13,385 nucleotides of DNA. Source: DSQQ01 sp964443075. Lineage in GTDB: Bacteria; Chloroflexota; Anaerolineae; 4572-78; J111. This document shows, piece after piece, positions 6,337 to 13,022 of this stretch (positions are counted from its first letter, which is position 1; each line of letters begins with the position of its first letter). The stretch is from the NCBI GenBank assembly GCA_964443075.1, contig CAYUCB010000201.1:1-13385 (forward strand). The letters are read 5' to 3'. The notes below the pieces were generated by a model. The model saw only the letters and a list, made by a program, of their open reading frames with translations, was not told where the DNA came from and made no database searches. Both the position numbers and the translations under genes were made by a program.

Positions 6337-7710
6337 TTGACCGCACAGTCTTTGAGGTTATTGGTTTTACCCCTGGCCCTTGGGGCTGTTTTATTATTAC
6401 TGGTGGTTATCCGGCCTGCCGCCGCCGCCTCGCCGGATAATCCCCCTGGCTATACTCCCCCGGCGTTGGCCCAGACCAACGGTGGCATTTCGCTGGAAAA
6501 AAAGGCCATCTCTGATACGGTGCCTCTGGGGCATGTGGTCACCTTTACAGTAACCATTAATAACAGTGGTAAAGAAACCATCAACGCCACCTTGAGCGAT
6601 GTTTTACCCCCCCTACCCGACGGTTTGGCCTTACAAACTCACTCTCTTACCGCCACAACCGGCACTTTTAATACGGACGATGCCCTCAAAAACATCGTCT
6701 CTTGGTCCGGTAGTATTGCCAATGGCAAAAAAGTGGTCATCCATTACAGCGTCATCCCCCCTACCACTTCCGAACCCAACCGTACTCTGACCAACGTGGC
6801 TCAATTAACCTTTGGTAGTACCACCCTTGAGGCCAGCGCCTCTATCACCACCACAGCGCCTGATTTAGGTCTCTGGGGCACTTTTGTTAATTTTATTGCT
6901 CTGGCCCTGGTTTACATTGATACCTGGCTGGTTCGCTTTCATGTGCCTTATGCCTTTGGTTTTGCAATTATCCTCTTTACCGTAGGCGTGCGCTTGCTCA
7001 CCTACCCCCTGAATATGCAGCAAATCAAATCATCCAAGGCGATGCAAGAGTTGCAGCCGCGCATGAAAGAGCTGCAAGAAAAATACAAAAATGATAAAGA
7101 AAAACTGGCCCAGGCGCAGATGGCCCTTTACAAAGAGGCCGGGGTAAACCCGCTGGGCGGCTGCTTGCCCATGCTGGTGCAAATGCCTGTCTGGTTTGCC
7201 CTGTACCAAGCTCTGGTGCAGTTATCTAATGAAGGGCTGTTAAATGAAGGTTTCTTCTGGCTGCCCAGTCTGGCCGGCCCGGTGACATACGCCCCCGACG
7301 GCGGCCTCTCCTGGTTGTGGCCGCTGCCTCCGATAGTGGGTTGGCCCGATGCTGTGGCCTATCTGATTCTGCCCGTCTTGCTGGTGGTTTCGCAATTCTA
7401 TATGCAGCAGATGATGACCCCCACCAGTTCTGACCCGCAGCAAGCCTCGATGAATTCGATGATGAAAATTATGCCCTTGATGTTTGGTTATTTCTCGCTG
7501 GTGGTGCCTTCTGGTTTAACCCTGTATTGGTTTACCACAAACCTGCTGGCGATGGCTCAACAATATTTTACCCAAACGAATCTTAAACCGGCCACAGCTG
7601 CGGCTGGAGCGGCGCTCACCGCCCCGGCTAGCAGCCAGGTGACCCCAAAATTAGAAGAGAATCTGGAAAACGATGCCAAAGCAAAACGAAAGCCTCGACG
7701 TAAACGGTAA
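6337..7710 (+). CDS. yidC: YidC/Oxa1-family membrane insertase with N-terminal DUF11-like domain
   Basis: YidC inserts and folds membrane proteins, alone or with SecYEG. This protein has 457 residues. Residues 7-30 form a signal or first membrane segment. Residues 48-175 are an extracytoplasmic beta-rich domain resembling DUF11/Ig-like repeats (VTFTVTINNSGKETINATLSDVLPPLPDGL in pieces at 68-97; TLTNVAQLTF at 150-159). The insertase core follows from about 178: segment 205-225 carries the conserved Arg219 (VGVRLLTYPL) of the hydrophilic groove, then the charged coiled-coil loop 229-266, the NPLGGCLPMLVQMPVWFALY block (271-290), and membrane segments near 338-356 and 376-412. The tail ends KRKPRRKR, a ribosome-binding-like basic tail. 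The start is TTG at 6337 with AGAGG about eight bases upstream. Diderm YidC has a different P1 domain here and typical monoderm forms have little, so the domain arrangement is odd. The last 38 bases overlap jag. Confidence 0.93.
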   Translation: MTAQSLRLLVLPLALGAVLLLLVVIRPAAAASPDNPPGYTPPALAQTNGGISLEKKAISDTVPLGHVVTFTVTINNSGKETINATLSDVLPPLPDGLALQTHSLTATTGTFNTDDALKNIVSWSGSIANGKKVVIHYSVIPPTTSEPNRTLTNVAQLTFGSTTLEASASITTTAPDLGLWGTFVNFIALALVYIDTWLVRFHVPYAFGFAIILFTVGVRLLTYPLNMQQIKSSKAMQELQPRMKELQEKYKNDKEKLAQAQMALYKEAGVNPLGGCLPMLVQMPVWFALYQALVQLSNEGLLNEGFFWLPSLAGPVTYAPDGGLSWLWPLPPIVGWPDAVAYLILPVLLVVSQFYMQQMMTPTSSDPQQASMNSMMKIMPLMFGYFSLVVPSGLTLYWFTTNLLAMAQQYFTQTNLKPATAAAGAALTAPASSQVTPKLEENLENDAKAKRKPRRKR

Positions 7711-8473
7711 AACCGTAGATGAAGCGATTGAAGCAGGCCTGACTCAACTGGGCCTGACCCGCGAACAGGTAGATATTACAATTATTAAAGAAGGCAAACG
7801 CGGCGTCTTTGGAATTGGCTCCGAAGAAGCCCAGGTGCGCTTGACCCGCCGCCCGCCCACCCCCGCCCCACCGCCGCCGCCGGCAGCTCCAGCGGTGGTT
7901 AAACCAAGCCCACGCCCGCCCGCCCCTGCTCGCGAGATAGATATGGACGCGCCCGAAGAAATAGCCCCACCGCCGCAAGCCCCGGTAACCGAGGCTGATT
8001 CAACCCAGCTTGAAGCAATGGCAGTAGGCTGTCTGGATGACCTGCTCAAACACATGGGCATCAAGGCCACGGTTACCGCTCATTCTGGCGCCGACCTGGT
8101 TGAACCCGGCGAAACACCTTCACTGGTGTTAGATGTAACCGGCGGCGACCTGGGCATTTTAATTGGCCGCCACAGCGAAACGCTCCAAGCCCTGCAATTT
8201 ATGGTGCGGGTGATGGTGAGCAAATACGCCGGCAGTTGGCAACCGGTGGTGGTTGATGTGGAATCATACCGGGTGCGCCGCCGCCAATCATTGCGCCAGA
8301 TGGCCCAAAAAATGGCCGAACGCGCCGTAGCCACCCGCAAAAAAGTGGTCTTAGAAGCTATGCCGCCCCACGAACGCCGGATTATTCACATTGCCCTGCG
8401 CGACCACCCGGCGGTCATCACCAAGAGCATTGGCAGCGACGATAATCGCAAAGTTACCATCATTCCCAAATAA
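7673..8473 (+). CDS. jag: RNA-binding protein KhpB/Jag (Jag-N, KH and R3H domains)
   Basis: The 266-residue protein has the full Jag (KhpB, EloR) arrangement. Residues 7-58 are the Jag-N domain (LDVNGKTVDEAIEAGL then KEGKRGVFGIGSEEAQV). Residues 60-105 are a low-complexity proline- and alanine-rich linker with six prolines in a row at its start. Residues 112-195 form a KH domain with the loop GILIGRHSETLQALQ (161-175). Residues 200-266 are an R3H domain with the HERRIIH motif (233-239) and the typical SIGSDDNRKVTIIP ending. Members bind RNA and, in some Gram-positives, control cell elongation and division. The ATG at 7673 lies inside yidC, overlapping it by 38 nt, so the two are likely co-translated. 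A complex hairpin repeat starts 28 nt after the stop. Confidence 0.94.
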   Translation: MPKQNESLDVNGKTVDEAIEAGLTQLGLTREQVDITIIKEGKRGVFGIGSEEAQVRLTRRPPTPAPPPPPAAPAVVKPSPRPPAPAREIDMDAPEEIAPPPQAPVTEADSTQLEAMAVGCLDDLLKHMGIKATVTAHSGADLVEPGETPSLVLDVTGGDLGILIGRHSETLQALQFMVRVMVSKYAGSWQPVVVDVESYRVRRRQSLRQMAQKMAERAVATRKKVVLEAMPPHERRIIHIALRDHPAVITKSIGSDDNRKVTIIPK

Positions 8474-8501
8474 AAATTTGGCCCGGCGGGTTGGATTAAT
8501 C

Positions 8502-8601
8502 GGACACAGATTTCACCGGCGCCTGCCCCATCGCCGGTGCGGTTAAACTCAGATAAGCGTTCTATTTAAAAATCTGGGTTTAACCGGGTAAGTCTGTGTT
8601 C
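8502..8601. repeat. Three-stem intergenic repeat, GGACACAGATT family, copy 2
   Basis: Outer arms GGACACAGA (8502-8510) and TCTGTGTTC (8593-8601) pair with one mismatch. Between them lie two further stems: CACCGGCG (8514-8521) with CGCCGGTG (8532-8539), perfect, and GGTTAAACTCAGAT (8541-8554) with 8572-8585, 13 of 14 matching. The whole folds as a closed stem bearing two hairpins. Bases 8500-8516 equal 3858-3874 exactly. It lies between jag and the kinase gene and may also end the jag transcript. Confidence 0.82.
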
Positions 8602-8643
8602 TTTTATTTTAGAGGTCACGCCTATGGGGCTTGGGTACATTCA

Positions 8644-9501
8644 ATGCAAAATTCTACTCACACTTACCTGTTAATCGGCACCGTTACCAAAGATTTGTTG
8701 CCCGATGACAGCTTTGTCATTGGCGGCACCATTACCTATGCCGGAGTTACGGCAAAACGGATGGGCTGGCGTCCGGTGATTGTTACCGCCGCCGCGCCCG
8801 ATTTTACCCCCCCGGCTGCTCTGGCCGAGGCCGATTGGCACATTTTATCCTCACCGGCTACCACCACCTTCCGCAATGTTTACACCCCCCGGGGGCGGCG
8901 GCAAACCATTGGGCCCATTGCCCGCTCGATTCGCCCGGCGGATATTCCGCTGGATTGCCATCAGGCCGACGTGGTTCACCTGTGCCCCCTGGCCCAGGAT
9001 GTTGACCCAACTATCGCCAACGGCTGCGCTCAAGTGTTGTTAACCACCACCCCCCAAGGCTGGTTACGCCAATGGAATGACCAGGGTCACGTTTCGTTGG
9101 GGGATTGGCAGGGGGCCGAACAACTTTTACCCAACCTCAACGCCACCGTCATCAGTATTGAGGATATTGAGGGCAGCTGGGCTATTGCTCACCGTTGGGC
9201 CGCCCAAACCGAAATTTTGGTGGTGACACAAGATAAAGATGGCTGCACCGTTTTTCACCAGGGACAGGCCATCACCGCCCCGCCCCGCCCGGCTCAGGTG
9301 CTTGACCCTACCGGGGCAGGTGATATTTTTGCCGCCGCTTTTTTTATCCGTTATTACGAAACCGGCGACCTGCGCCAGTCGGCCTATTTTGCCAATGTCA
9401 CCGCTTCCATTTCACTGGAGCGCCCCGGCCCCGAAGCCACCCCCTGGCGTTACGAAGTGGAAATCTACATCGCCGAGCACCCGTTAAGCAGTAGTCAGTA
9501 A
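8644..9501 (+). CDS. PfkB-family carbohydrate/nucleoside kinase
   Basis: The 285-residue protein belongs to the PfkB (ribokinase-like) kinases, which phosphorylate sugars, nucleosides or related alcohols with ATP. The signature DPTGAGDIFAAAFF lies at 221-234; Asp227 in GAGD is the expected catalytic base and the GAG forms the anion hole. The N-terminal part holds the substrate region (SFVIGGTITYAGVTAKRMGW, around 23-42), where the two-glycine pattern is preserved. The substrate cannot be read from sequence; several residues of the sugar-binding strand differ from ribokinase. I choose ATG at 8644: the frame extends upstream to a GTG at 8596, but that lies inside a repeat element. No clear Shine-Dalgarno precedes 8644. 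The gene sits between jag and parA, an unusual place for a kinase. The stop overlaps an inverted repeat. Confidence 0.85.
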   Translation: MQNSTHTYLLIGTVTKDLLPDDSFVIGGTITYAGVTAKRMGWRPVIVTAAAPDFTPPAALAEADWHILSSPATTTFRNVYTPRGRRQTIGPIARSIRPADIPLDCHQADVVHLCPLAQDVDPTIANGCAQVLLTTTPQGWLRQWNDQGHVSLGDWQGAEQLLPNLNATVISIEDIEGSWAIAHRWAAQTEILVVTQDKDGCTVFHQGQAITAPPRPAQVLDPTGAGDIFAAAFFIRYYETGDLRQSAYFANVTASISLERPGPEATPWRYEVEIYIAEHPLSSSQ

Positions 9502-9542
9502 TCTGATATCAGATTACTCTGGCTACTGACATCTGACTACTG
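9489..9542. repeat. Nested inverted repeat at the end of the kinase gene
   Basis: Outer arms CAGTAGTCAG (9489-9498) and CTGACTACTG (9533-9542) are perfect complements. Inside is a 22-bp perfect palindrome at 9497-9518, with half site AGTAATCTGAT. Variants of CTACTGA and ATTACT recur to 9550. The left arm and part of the palindrome encode the last residues and the stop (9499-9501) of the kinase. It may end the kinase transcript, although there is no uracil tract. Confidence 0.75.
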
Positions 9543-9560
9543 ATTACTACTCGACCCATC

Positions 9561-9589
9561 TTGTTTGTCCCTTGCGGCTATGCTACAAT
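9561..9589 (+). promoter_or_regulatory. Probable parA promoter (extended -10)
   Basis: TTGTTT (9561-9566), a 17-bp spacer and TACAAT (9584-9589) preceded by TGC give an extended -10 promoter. It follows the inverted repeat and lies 29 bases before the parA ATG at 9619. That would leave only a short leader of about 20 bases with no Shine-Dalgarno. Confidence 0.5.
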
Positions 9590-9618
9590 GAACCCCTAAC
9601 AACTTGCCGGCAAAAATT

Positions 9619-10416
9619 ATGACCGAACGACCTGCCCTTATCTATACCGTTGCTAACCAAAAAGGTGGCGTGGGTAAAACCACCACCACCGTCAACCTGG
9701 CCGCCTTTTTGGCTGCCCGTAAGGCCCGGGTGCTGGTGGTAGATGCCGACCCGCAATCCAACGCCTCCTCCAGCCTGGGGGTCAAACCAGACGCGGGAAC
9801 GTTATCTCTGTACGATGCGCTGGTTAACAAAACACCGCTGACCGAAATCATCCGCCCCACCTACCGCGCCCGCCTGTTTGTGCTTCCCGCCGCCCCGGAA
9901 CTGGCCGCCGCTGAGGTGGAATTGGTGCAAAGCCTGGCCCGCGAAACACTGTTACAAAAAACCCTTAAACCGATACTGGCTGATTACGATTTTATTTTAA
10001 TTGACACTCCACCCAGCCTGGGGCTGCTGACCATTAACGCCCTCACCGCCGCCAGTCAAGGGGTGCTCATCCCGGTGCAGGCCGAATATTTACCTCTGGA
10101 AGGGTTGGGCCAACTGGTGCACACTATTGACCTGGTGCGCGAAAACTTAAACCCTAACCTGGTCGTAGCCGGGGTAGTGATGACCATGTTCGACAGCCGC
10201 ACCAACCTGGCTACCGATGTTGTTAATGAAGTGCGCCGCCATTTCCCCGAGCAAATCTTCAACACGGTCATCCCCCGCAACGTTCGTCTGAGCGAAGCCC
10301 CCAGCTACGGTGAAGATATTCTGGCCTACGCGCCCGATTCCGCCGGCTGCAAGGCTTACCAGGCCCTGGCCGAAGAGTTTTTAAGCCGGGTGCGCCGGCA
10401 AATTATTGATAACTAA
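9619..10416 (+). CDS. parA: Chromosome-partitioning ATPase ParA/Soj
   Basis: ParA binds DNA non-specifically as an ATP-bound dimer and, with ParB, moves origin regions apart. The 265 residues carry the deviant Walker A motif KGGVGKTT (15-22) with the signature first lysine, the Walker A' VDADPQSN (41-48), the Walker B LIDTPPS (127-133), and the family blocks PVQAEYLPLEGL (152-163) and IPRNVRLSEAPSYG (218-231). There is no N-terminal winged helix, so it is the short chromosomal (Soj) type. I choose ATG at 9619; an in-frame TTG at 9604 would add only five residues. parB begins 14 nt after the stop. Confidence 0.96.
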   Translation: MTERPALIYTVANQKGGVGKTTTTVNLAAFLAARKARVLVVDADPQSNASSSLGVKPDAGTLSLYDALVNKTPLTEIIRPTYRARLFVLPAAPELAAAEVELVQSLARETLLQKTLKPILADYDFILIDTPPSLGLLTINALTAASQGVLIPVQAEYLPLEGLGQLVHTIDLVRENLNPNLVVAGVVMTMFDSRTNLATDVVNEVRRHFPEQIFNTVIPRNVRLSEAPSYGEDILAYAPDSAGCKAYQALAEEFLSRVRRQIIDN

Positions 10417-10430
10417 CAGAGGCAGAGGTA

Positions 10431-11309
10431 ATGAACCGCAAACGAGGTTTAGGCAAAGGCCTGGAGGCACTCATCCCTACGGCGGCCCCCAAACCGGCCA
10501 GCCCCGAAGTGCAGGCCGGAGCCATTGAAATTCCGGTTGACCAGATTACCCCCAACCCCCACCAACCCCGCCAATCTATCAACCCCGACCGGCTGCAAGA
10601 ACTGGCTAACTCAATTACTCAGCACGGCCTGATTCAACCGCTGGTGGTCACCCGGGTAGACGAGCGTTACCAGCTTATCGCCGGAGAACGCCGCTGGCGA
10701 GCCAGTCAACTGGCCGGGCTGGTCACGGTGCCGGTCATTGTTAAAGAAACCACCCCCCAGCAAATGCTGGAGCTGGCCCTGGTAGAAAACATTCAGCGGG
10801 CCGACCTGAATCCGCTGGAAGAGGCCGAAGCCTACGCCCACCTGATGGAAGAATTTGGGCTGACCCAAGAAGCCGTAGCCGAACGGGTGGGCAAAAGCCG
10901 CACCGCCGTAGCCAACATCATCCGCCTGCTTAACTTGCCCGAAGAGGCCCGGGCCGCTCTGGCCTCCGGCGAAATTACCGAAGGCCACGCCCGCGCCCTG
11001 CTCAGTTTGAAAAAACAGCGCGACCAGCTTAATTTGCTCAACACCATTATCACGCGCGAACTCAACGTCCGCCAAACCGAAGCCCTGGCCCGGCAACTGC
11101 TACTGGGCCAAGAAAACCCCAAACCCAGGCGCCCCACGCTCTCACCGCACGATAAATCTATGCTGGCCCGCTTTGAATCCAAACTGGGTACGCGGGTTGA
11201 GCTAAACCGCAGCGAAGACGATACCGGCCGGCTGGTCATCCATTTTTATTCACAAGAAGAGTTGCAGGTGATTTTTGAGGCAATTTTGGGCCAGGATGAA
11301 CAGTTGTGA
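10431..11309 (+). CDS. parB: Chromosome-partitioning protein ParB/Spo0J
   Basis: ParB binds parS, spreads as a CTP-dependent clamp and activates ParA. The 292 residues begin with the ParA-interacting segment MNRKRGLGKGLEALIP. The ParB N-terminal domain runs about 32-122 and includes PNPHQPRQ (41-48), the CTP-binding motif GERRWRA (85-91) and ENIQRADLNPLEEA (119-132). A helix-turn-helix lies at 143-168 (LTQEAVAERVGKSRTAVANI), and a dimerisation domain fills the C-terminus. The ATG at 10431 is preceded by AGAGG four bases upstream, and the gene forms an operon with parA. I saw no consensus parS (GTTTCACGTGAAAC) in the window. Confidence 0.96.
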   Translation: MNRKRGLGKGLEALIPTAAPKPASPEVQAGAIEIPVDQITPNPHQPRQSINPDRLQELANSITQHGLIQPLVVTRVDERYQLIAGERRWRASQLAGLVTVPVIVKETTPQQMLELALVENIQRADLNPLEEAEAYAHLMEEFGLTQEAVAERVGKSRTAVANIIRLLNLPEEARAALASGEITEGHARALLSLKKQRDQLNLLNTIITRELNVRQTEALARQLLLGQENPKPRRPTLSPHDKSMLARFESKLGTRVELNRSEDDTGRLVIHFYSQEELQVIFEAILGQDEQL

Positions 11310-11314
11310 TAACA

Positions 11315-11383
11315 TTAGAAGGTTAGAAGGTTGAAAGGTTAAAACGTTCTAACTTTTAACCTTCAAACCTTCAAACCTTCTAA
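11315..11383. repeat. Long inverted repeat of AGAAGGTT-type units between parB and the next gene
   Basis: Two 30-nt arms (11315-11344 and 11354-11383) match at 27 of 30 positions across a 9-nt loop (CGTTCTAAC). Each arm is built of short direct repeats: AGAAGGTT, AGAAGGTT, GAAAGGTT on the left and the complement on the right. The element starts six bases after the parB stop and ends five bases before the next ATG. It could act as a terminator or block ribosome access; it lacks a uracil tract. Confidence 0.85.
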
Positions 11384-11388
11384 CGCAG

Positions 11389-12057
11389 ATGACAGTCAAT
11401 CAACCCACCCCTGCTGAAACCGAATTAAAATGGCCGCCCATTCCCTCTGGCATTTTGATGATGGGCAAACGCCAGGGCACCAAAAAAGAGAACAAACAGT
11501 TGTGGGGCCGGGCGGCGATGGCGGCGGCCTTGTGGTACAGCGCCCCGGTGCCCAAACCCTACCTCATCTTTGTGGCCTCTGATATTCATGGGCCAAATCT
11601 CACCCCCGATGCCCAGGTGGTCAAGCGCCTGCTGGTAGAGCGGTTTAAAATCCCCGCCGATTTTATCATCACCCGCCAATTAACCCATTGCACCCTGCTG
11701 GAAGTGCGGGCCGCCCGCATGTTAAAGCGGGTCTATCGCATCTCTCACTTGTTTGCCTTAACCCACCTTTACCACGCCCATCGCGCCCAGCGGTATCTCA
11801 ACGAGGTTATGCCCGGCGATGCTTCCGTTATTCCGGTTCACCCGGAAATCTTGGCCGAAGTGGTCATTCCCGACGAAGCGGCTGAATTTTACGAAGAACT
11901 GCGCCAGATGATTGAGGACTCCCAACCGGGGCGGTTGGATTTGCTGCGGGAATACGTGGTAGAGTGGCTGCTCAACCTGGCCCACACGATTGATAAACGC
12001 GGCCGCTTTGAGCGTCGTTTGGCCCGCATCTTACGGCCAGGAGCCTATAAAAAATAA
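11389..12057 (+). CDS. DUF218/YdcF-like protein
   Basis: This 222-residue protein has no membrane segment or signal peptide. The pattern resembles the DUF218 (YdcF, SanA, ElyC) superfamily: a first strand GILMMGKRQG, a helix with R-x-x-A-x-x-A (GRAAMAAALWY, 40-50), a strand LIFVASDI (59-66), then TPDAQVVKRLLVERFKIPADFII like the acidic-helix and gentle-turn region, TLLEVRAARML in place of the usual NT-x-E-N-A segment, and THLYHAHRAQRYLNEV like the conserved H-M-x-R-A block. YdcF binds S-adenosylmethionine, but members of the family differ in role, so function here is open. The ATG at 11389 has no Shine-Dalgarno; it is preceded directly by a long hairpin. The family call is moderate. Confidence 0.6.
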   Translation: MTVNQPTPAETELKWPPIPSGILMMGKRQGTKKENKQLWGRAAMAAALWYSAPVPKPYLIFVASDIHGPNLTPDAQVVKRLLVERFKIPADFIITRQLTHCTLLEVRAARMLKRVYRISHLFALTHLYHAHRAQRYLNEVMPGDASVIPVHPEILAEVVIPDEAAEFYEELRQMIEDSQPGRLDLLREYVVEWLLNLAHTIDKRGRFERRLARILRPGAYKK

Positions 12058-12066
12058 ACAGAAAGT

Positions 12067-12207
12067 GTAACTACTCAGCCGCCCTCAATTTGAATTACCA
12101 TAACGACAGACCACCGACCAATGACCGCCGGTAGGACAAATTCTGGCGGTCTGCGGTCTGCCGTCAGCGGTCACAAGGCTTATGGAGAGCGATGGCTGAG
12201 TAGTTAC
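12067..12207. mobile_element. 141-bp MITE with 14-bp terminal inverted repeats and 8-bp target duplication (IS66-type ends)
   Basis: The ends are perfect inverted repeats: GTAACTACTCAGCC at 12067-12080 and its complement GGCTGAGTAGTTAC at 12194-12207. Immediately outside are identical 8-bp direct repeats, CAGAAAGT at 12059-12066 and 12208-12215, the expected target duplication. The interior has no credible gene and contains a further interrupted hairpin (for example GACCGCC 12123-12129 with GGCGGTC 12145-12151, and CAGACC 12107-12112 with GGTCTG 12155-12160). IS66-family elements have GTAA ends and 8-bp duplications, so a non-autonomous IS66 derivative is likely. It lies between the DUF218-like gene and the methyltransferase gene, and both remain intact. 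Confidence 0.85.
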
Positions 12208-12228
12208 CAGAAAGTTATTAATTTAATC

Positions 12229-12990
12229 ATGCCCACTGAAGACCATAACGACCTCACCTACATCTACAACCATTGGTGGTTTGCCAGCCGCACCCGCGCT
12301 ATAAAAACAATGTTAGATAAAGTGCTGCCGCGAACATCTGGCCTGAGTTTGCTGGATGTTGGCTGTGGCGCCGGGAATATGATTCATGACCTCAGCCGGT
12401 ATGGACACGTCAAAGGGCTGGAAATTGACCCGCGCCCGGTTAAAATAGCCCACCAGCGTGGGTATGATGTAGACCAATTTGACGCCACCCAACCCATGCC
12501 CTTTGCCGACAATAGTTTTGACCTGGTGACCGCGCTGGATGTGATTGAACACACCCAAAACGACCTGGCGGTTTTAGCCGATAGTTACCGCCTGATTAAA
12601 CCGGGCGGGCATATGGTTGTCACCGTGCCCGCCTTTATGTGGCTGTGGAGCCACAACGACGACATCAACGCCCATGTGCGCCGCTATACCGCCGGAGAAC
12701 TTAAGCAAAAACTGGCCCAAACCGGTTTTACGGTTAAACGAGTCAGTTATAATAACTTTTTTATCTTTCCCCTGGCTGCCTTACTCATTTCGCTGCGCCG
12801 CATGACCAAAGCCAAAACGCAACTGGCCTCGCACCACTTGGCAGAAGATGAATACCAGGTAGAAATGGAACCGGCCTCGCCCCTGGTCAATACGGTTTTA
12901 ACCTTTGTTGGCCGGGTAGAGGCCGGTTTAATACGCTATATCAATTTACCCTTTGGCACGTCGCTAATTGCGGTGGGGCAAAAGAAGTAA
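12229..12990 (+). CDS. Class I SAM-dependent methyltransferase
   Basis: The 253-residue protein has the Rossmann-type methyltransferase fold. Motif I is LLDVGCGAGN (41-50), followed by the acidic residue Glu65 in KGLEIDPRPV that should bind the ribose of S-adenosylmethionine. Then come the DATQPMPFADNSFDLVTALDVIEH block (85-108 in pieces) and the post-II segment RLIKPGGHMVVTVP (121-134). After this is VRRYTAGELKQKLAQTGF (150-167), seen in many membrane-glycolipid or sugar methyltransferases. Two hydrophobic stretches (176-188 and 220-232) may contact membrane. The start ATG at 12229 is preferred: an upstream in-frame ATG at 12121 lies inside the mobile element and would add 36 unrelated residues. 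The substrate is unknown. Confidence 0.85.
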   Translation: MPTEDHNDLTYIYNHWWFASRTRAIKTMLDKVLPRTSGLSLLDVGCGAGNMIHDLSRYGHVKGLEIDPRPVKIAHQRGYDVDQFDATQPMPFADNSFDLVTALDVIEHTQNDLAVLADSYRLIKPGGHMVVTVPAFMWLWSHNDDINAHVRRYTAGELKQKLAQTGFTVKRVSYNNFFIFPLAALLISLRRMTKAKTQLASHHLAEDEYQVEMEPASPLVNTVLTFVGRVEAGLIRYINLPFGTSLIAVGQKK

Positions 12991-13022
12991 GGTTGCTAGG
13001 GAGCAGTTGAAGATGCCAAACC

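Noticed and set aside
7628..8070. Minus-strand open frames opposite yidC and jag
   Set aside because: They are rich in glycine and arginine, reflecting the complement of the proline-rich jag linker, and show no family pattern.
8596..8643. Upstream GTG start for the kinase
   Set aside because: It starts inside the right arm of the 8502-8601 repeat and the added residues do not look like a kinase N-terminus.
9080..9100. Possible parS site (GGTCACGTTTCG)
   Set aside because: Only part of the consensus GTTTCACGTGAAAC is matched and the sequence is not palindromic; it lies within the kinase coding region.
12121..12228. N-terminal extension of the methyltransferase
   Set aside because: Most of it lies inside the mobile element and its target duplication; conserved sequence begins after the ATG at 12229.
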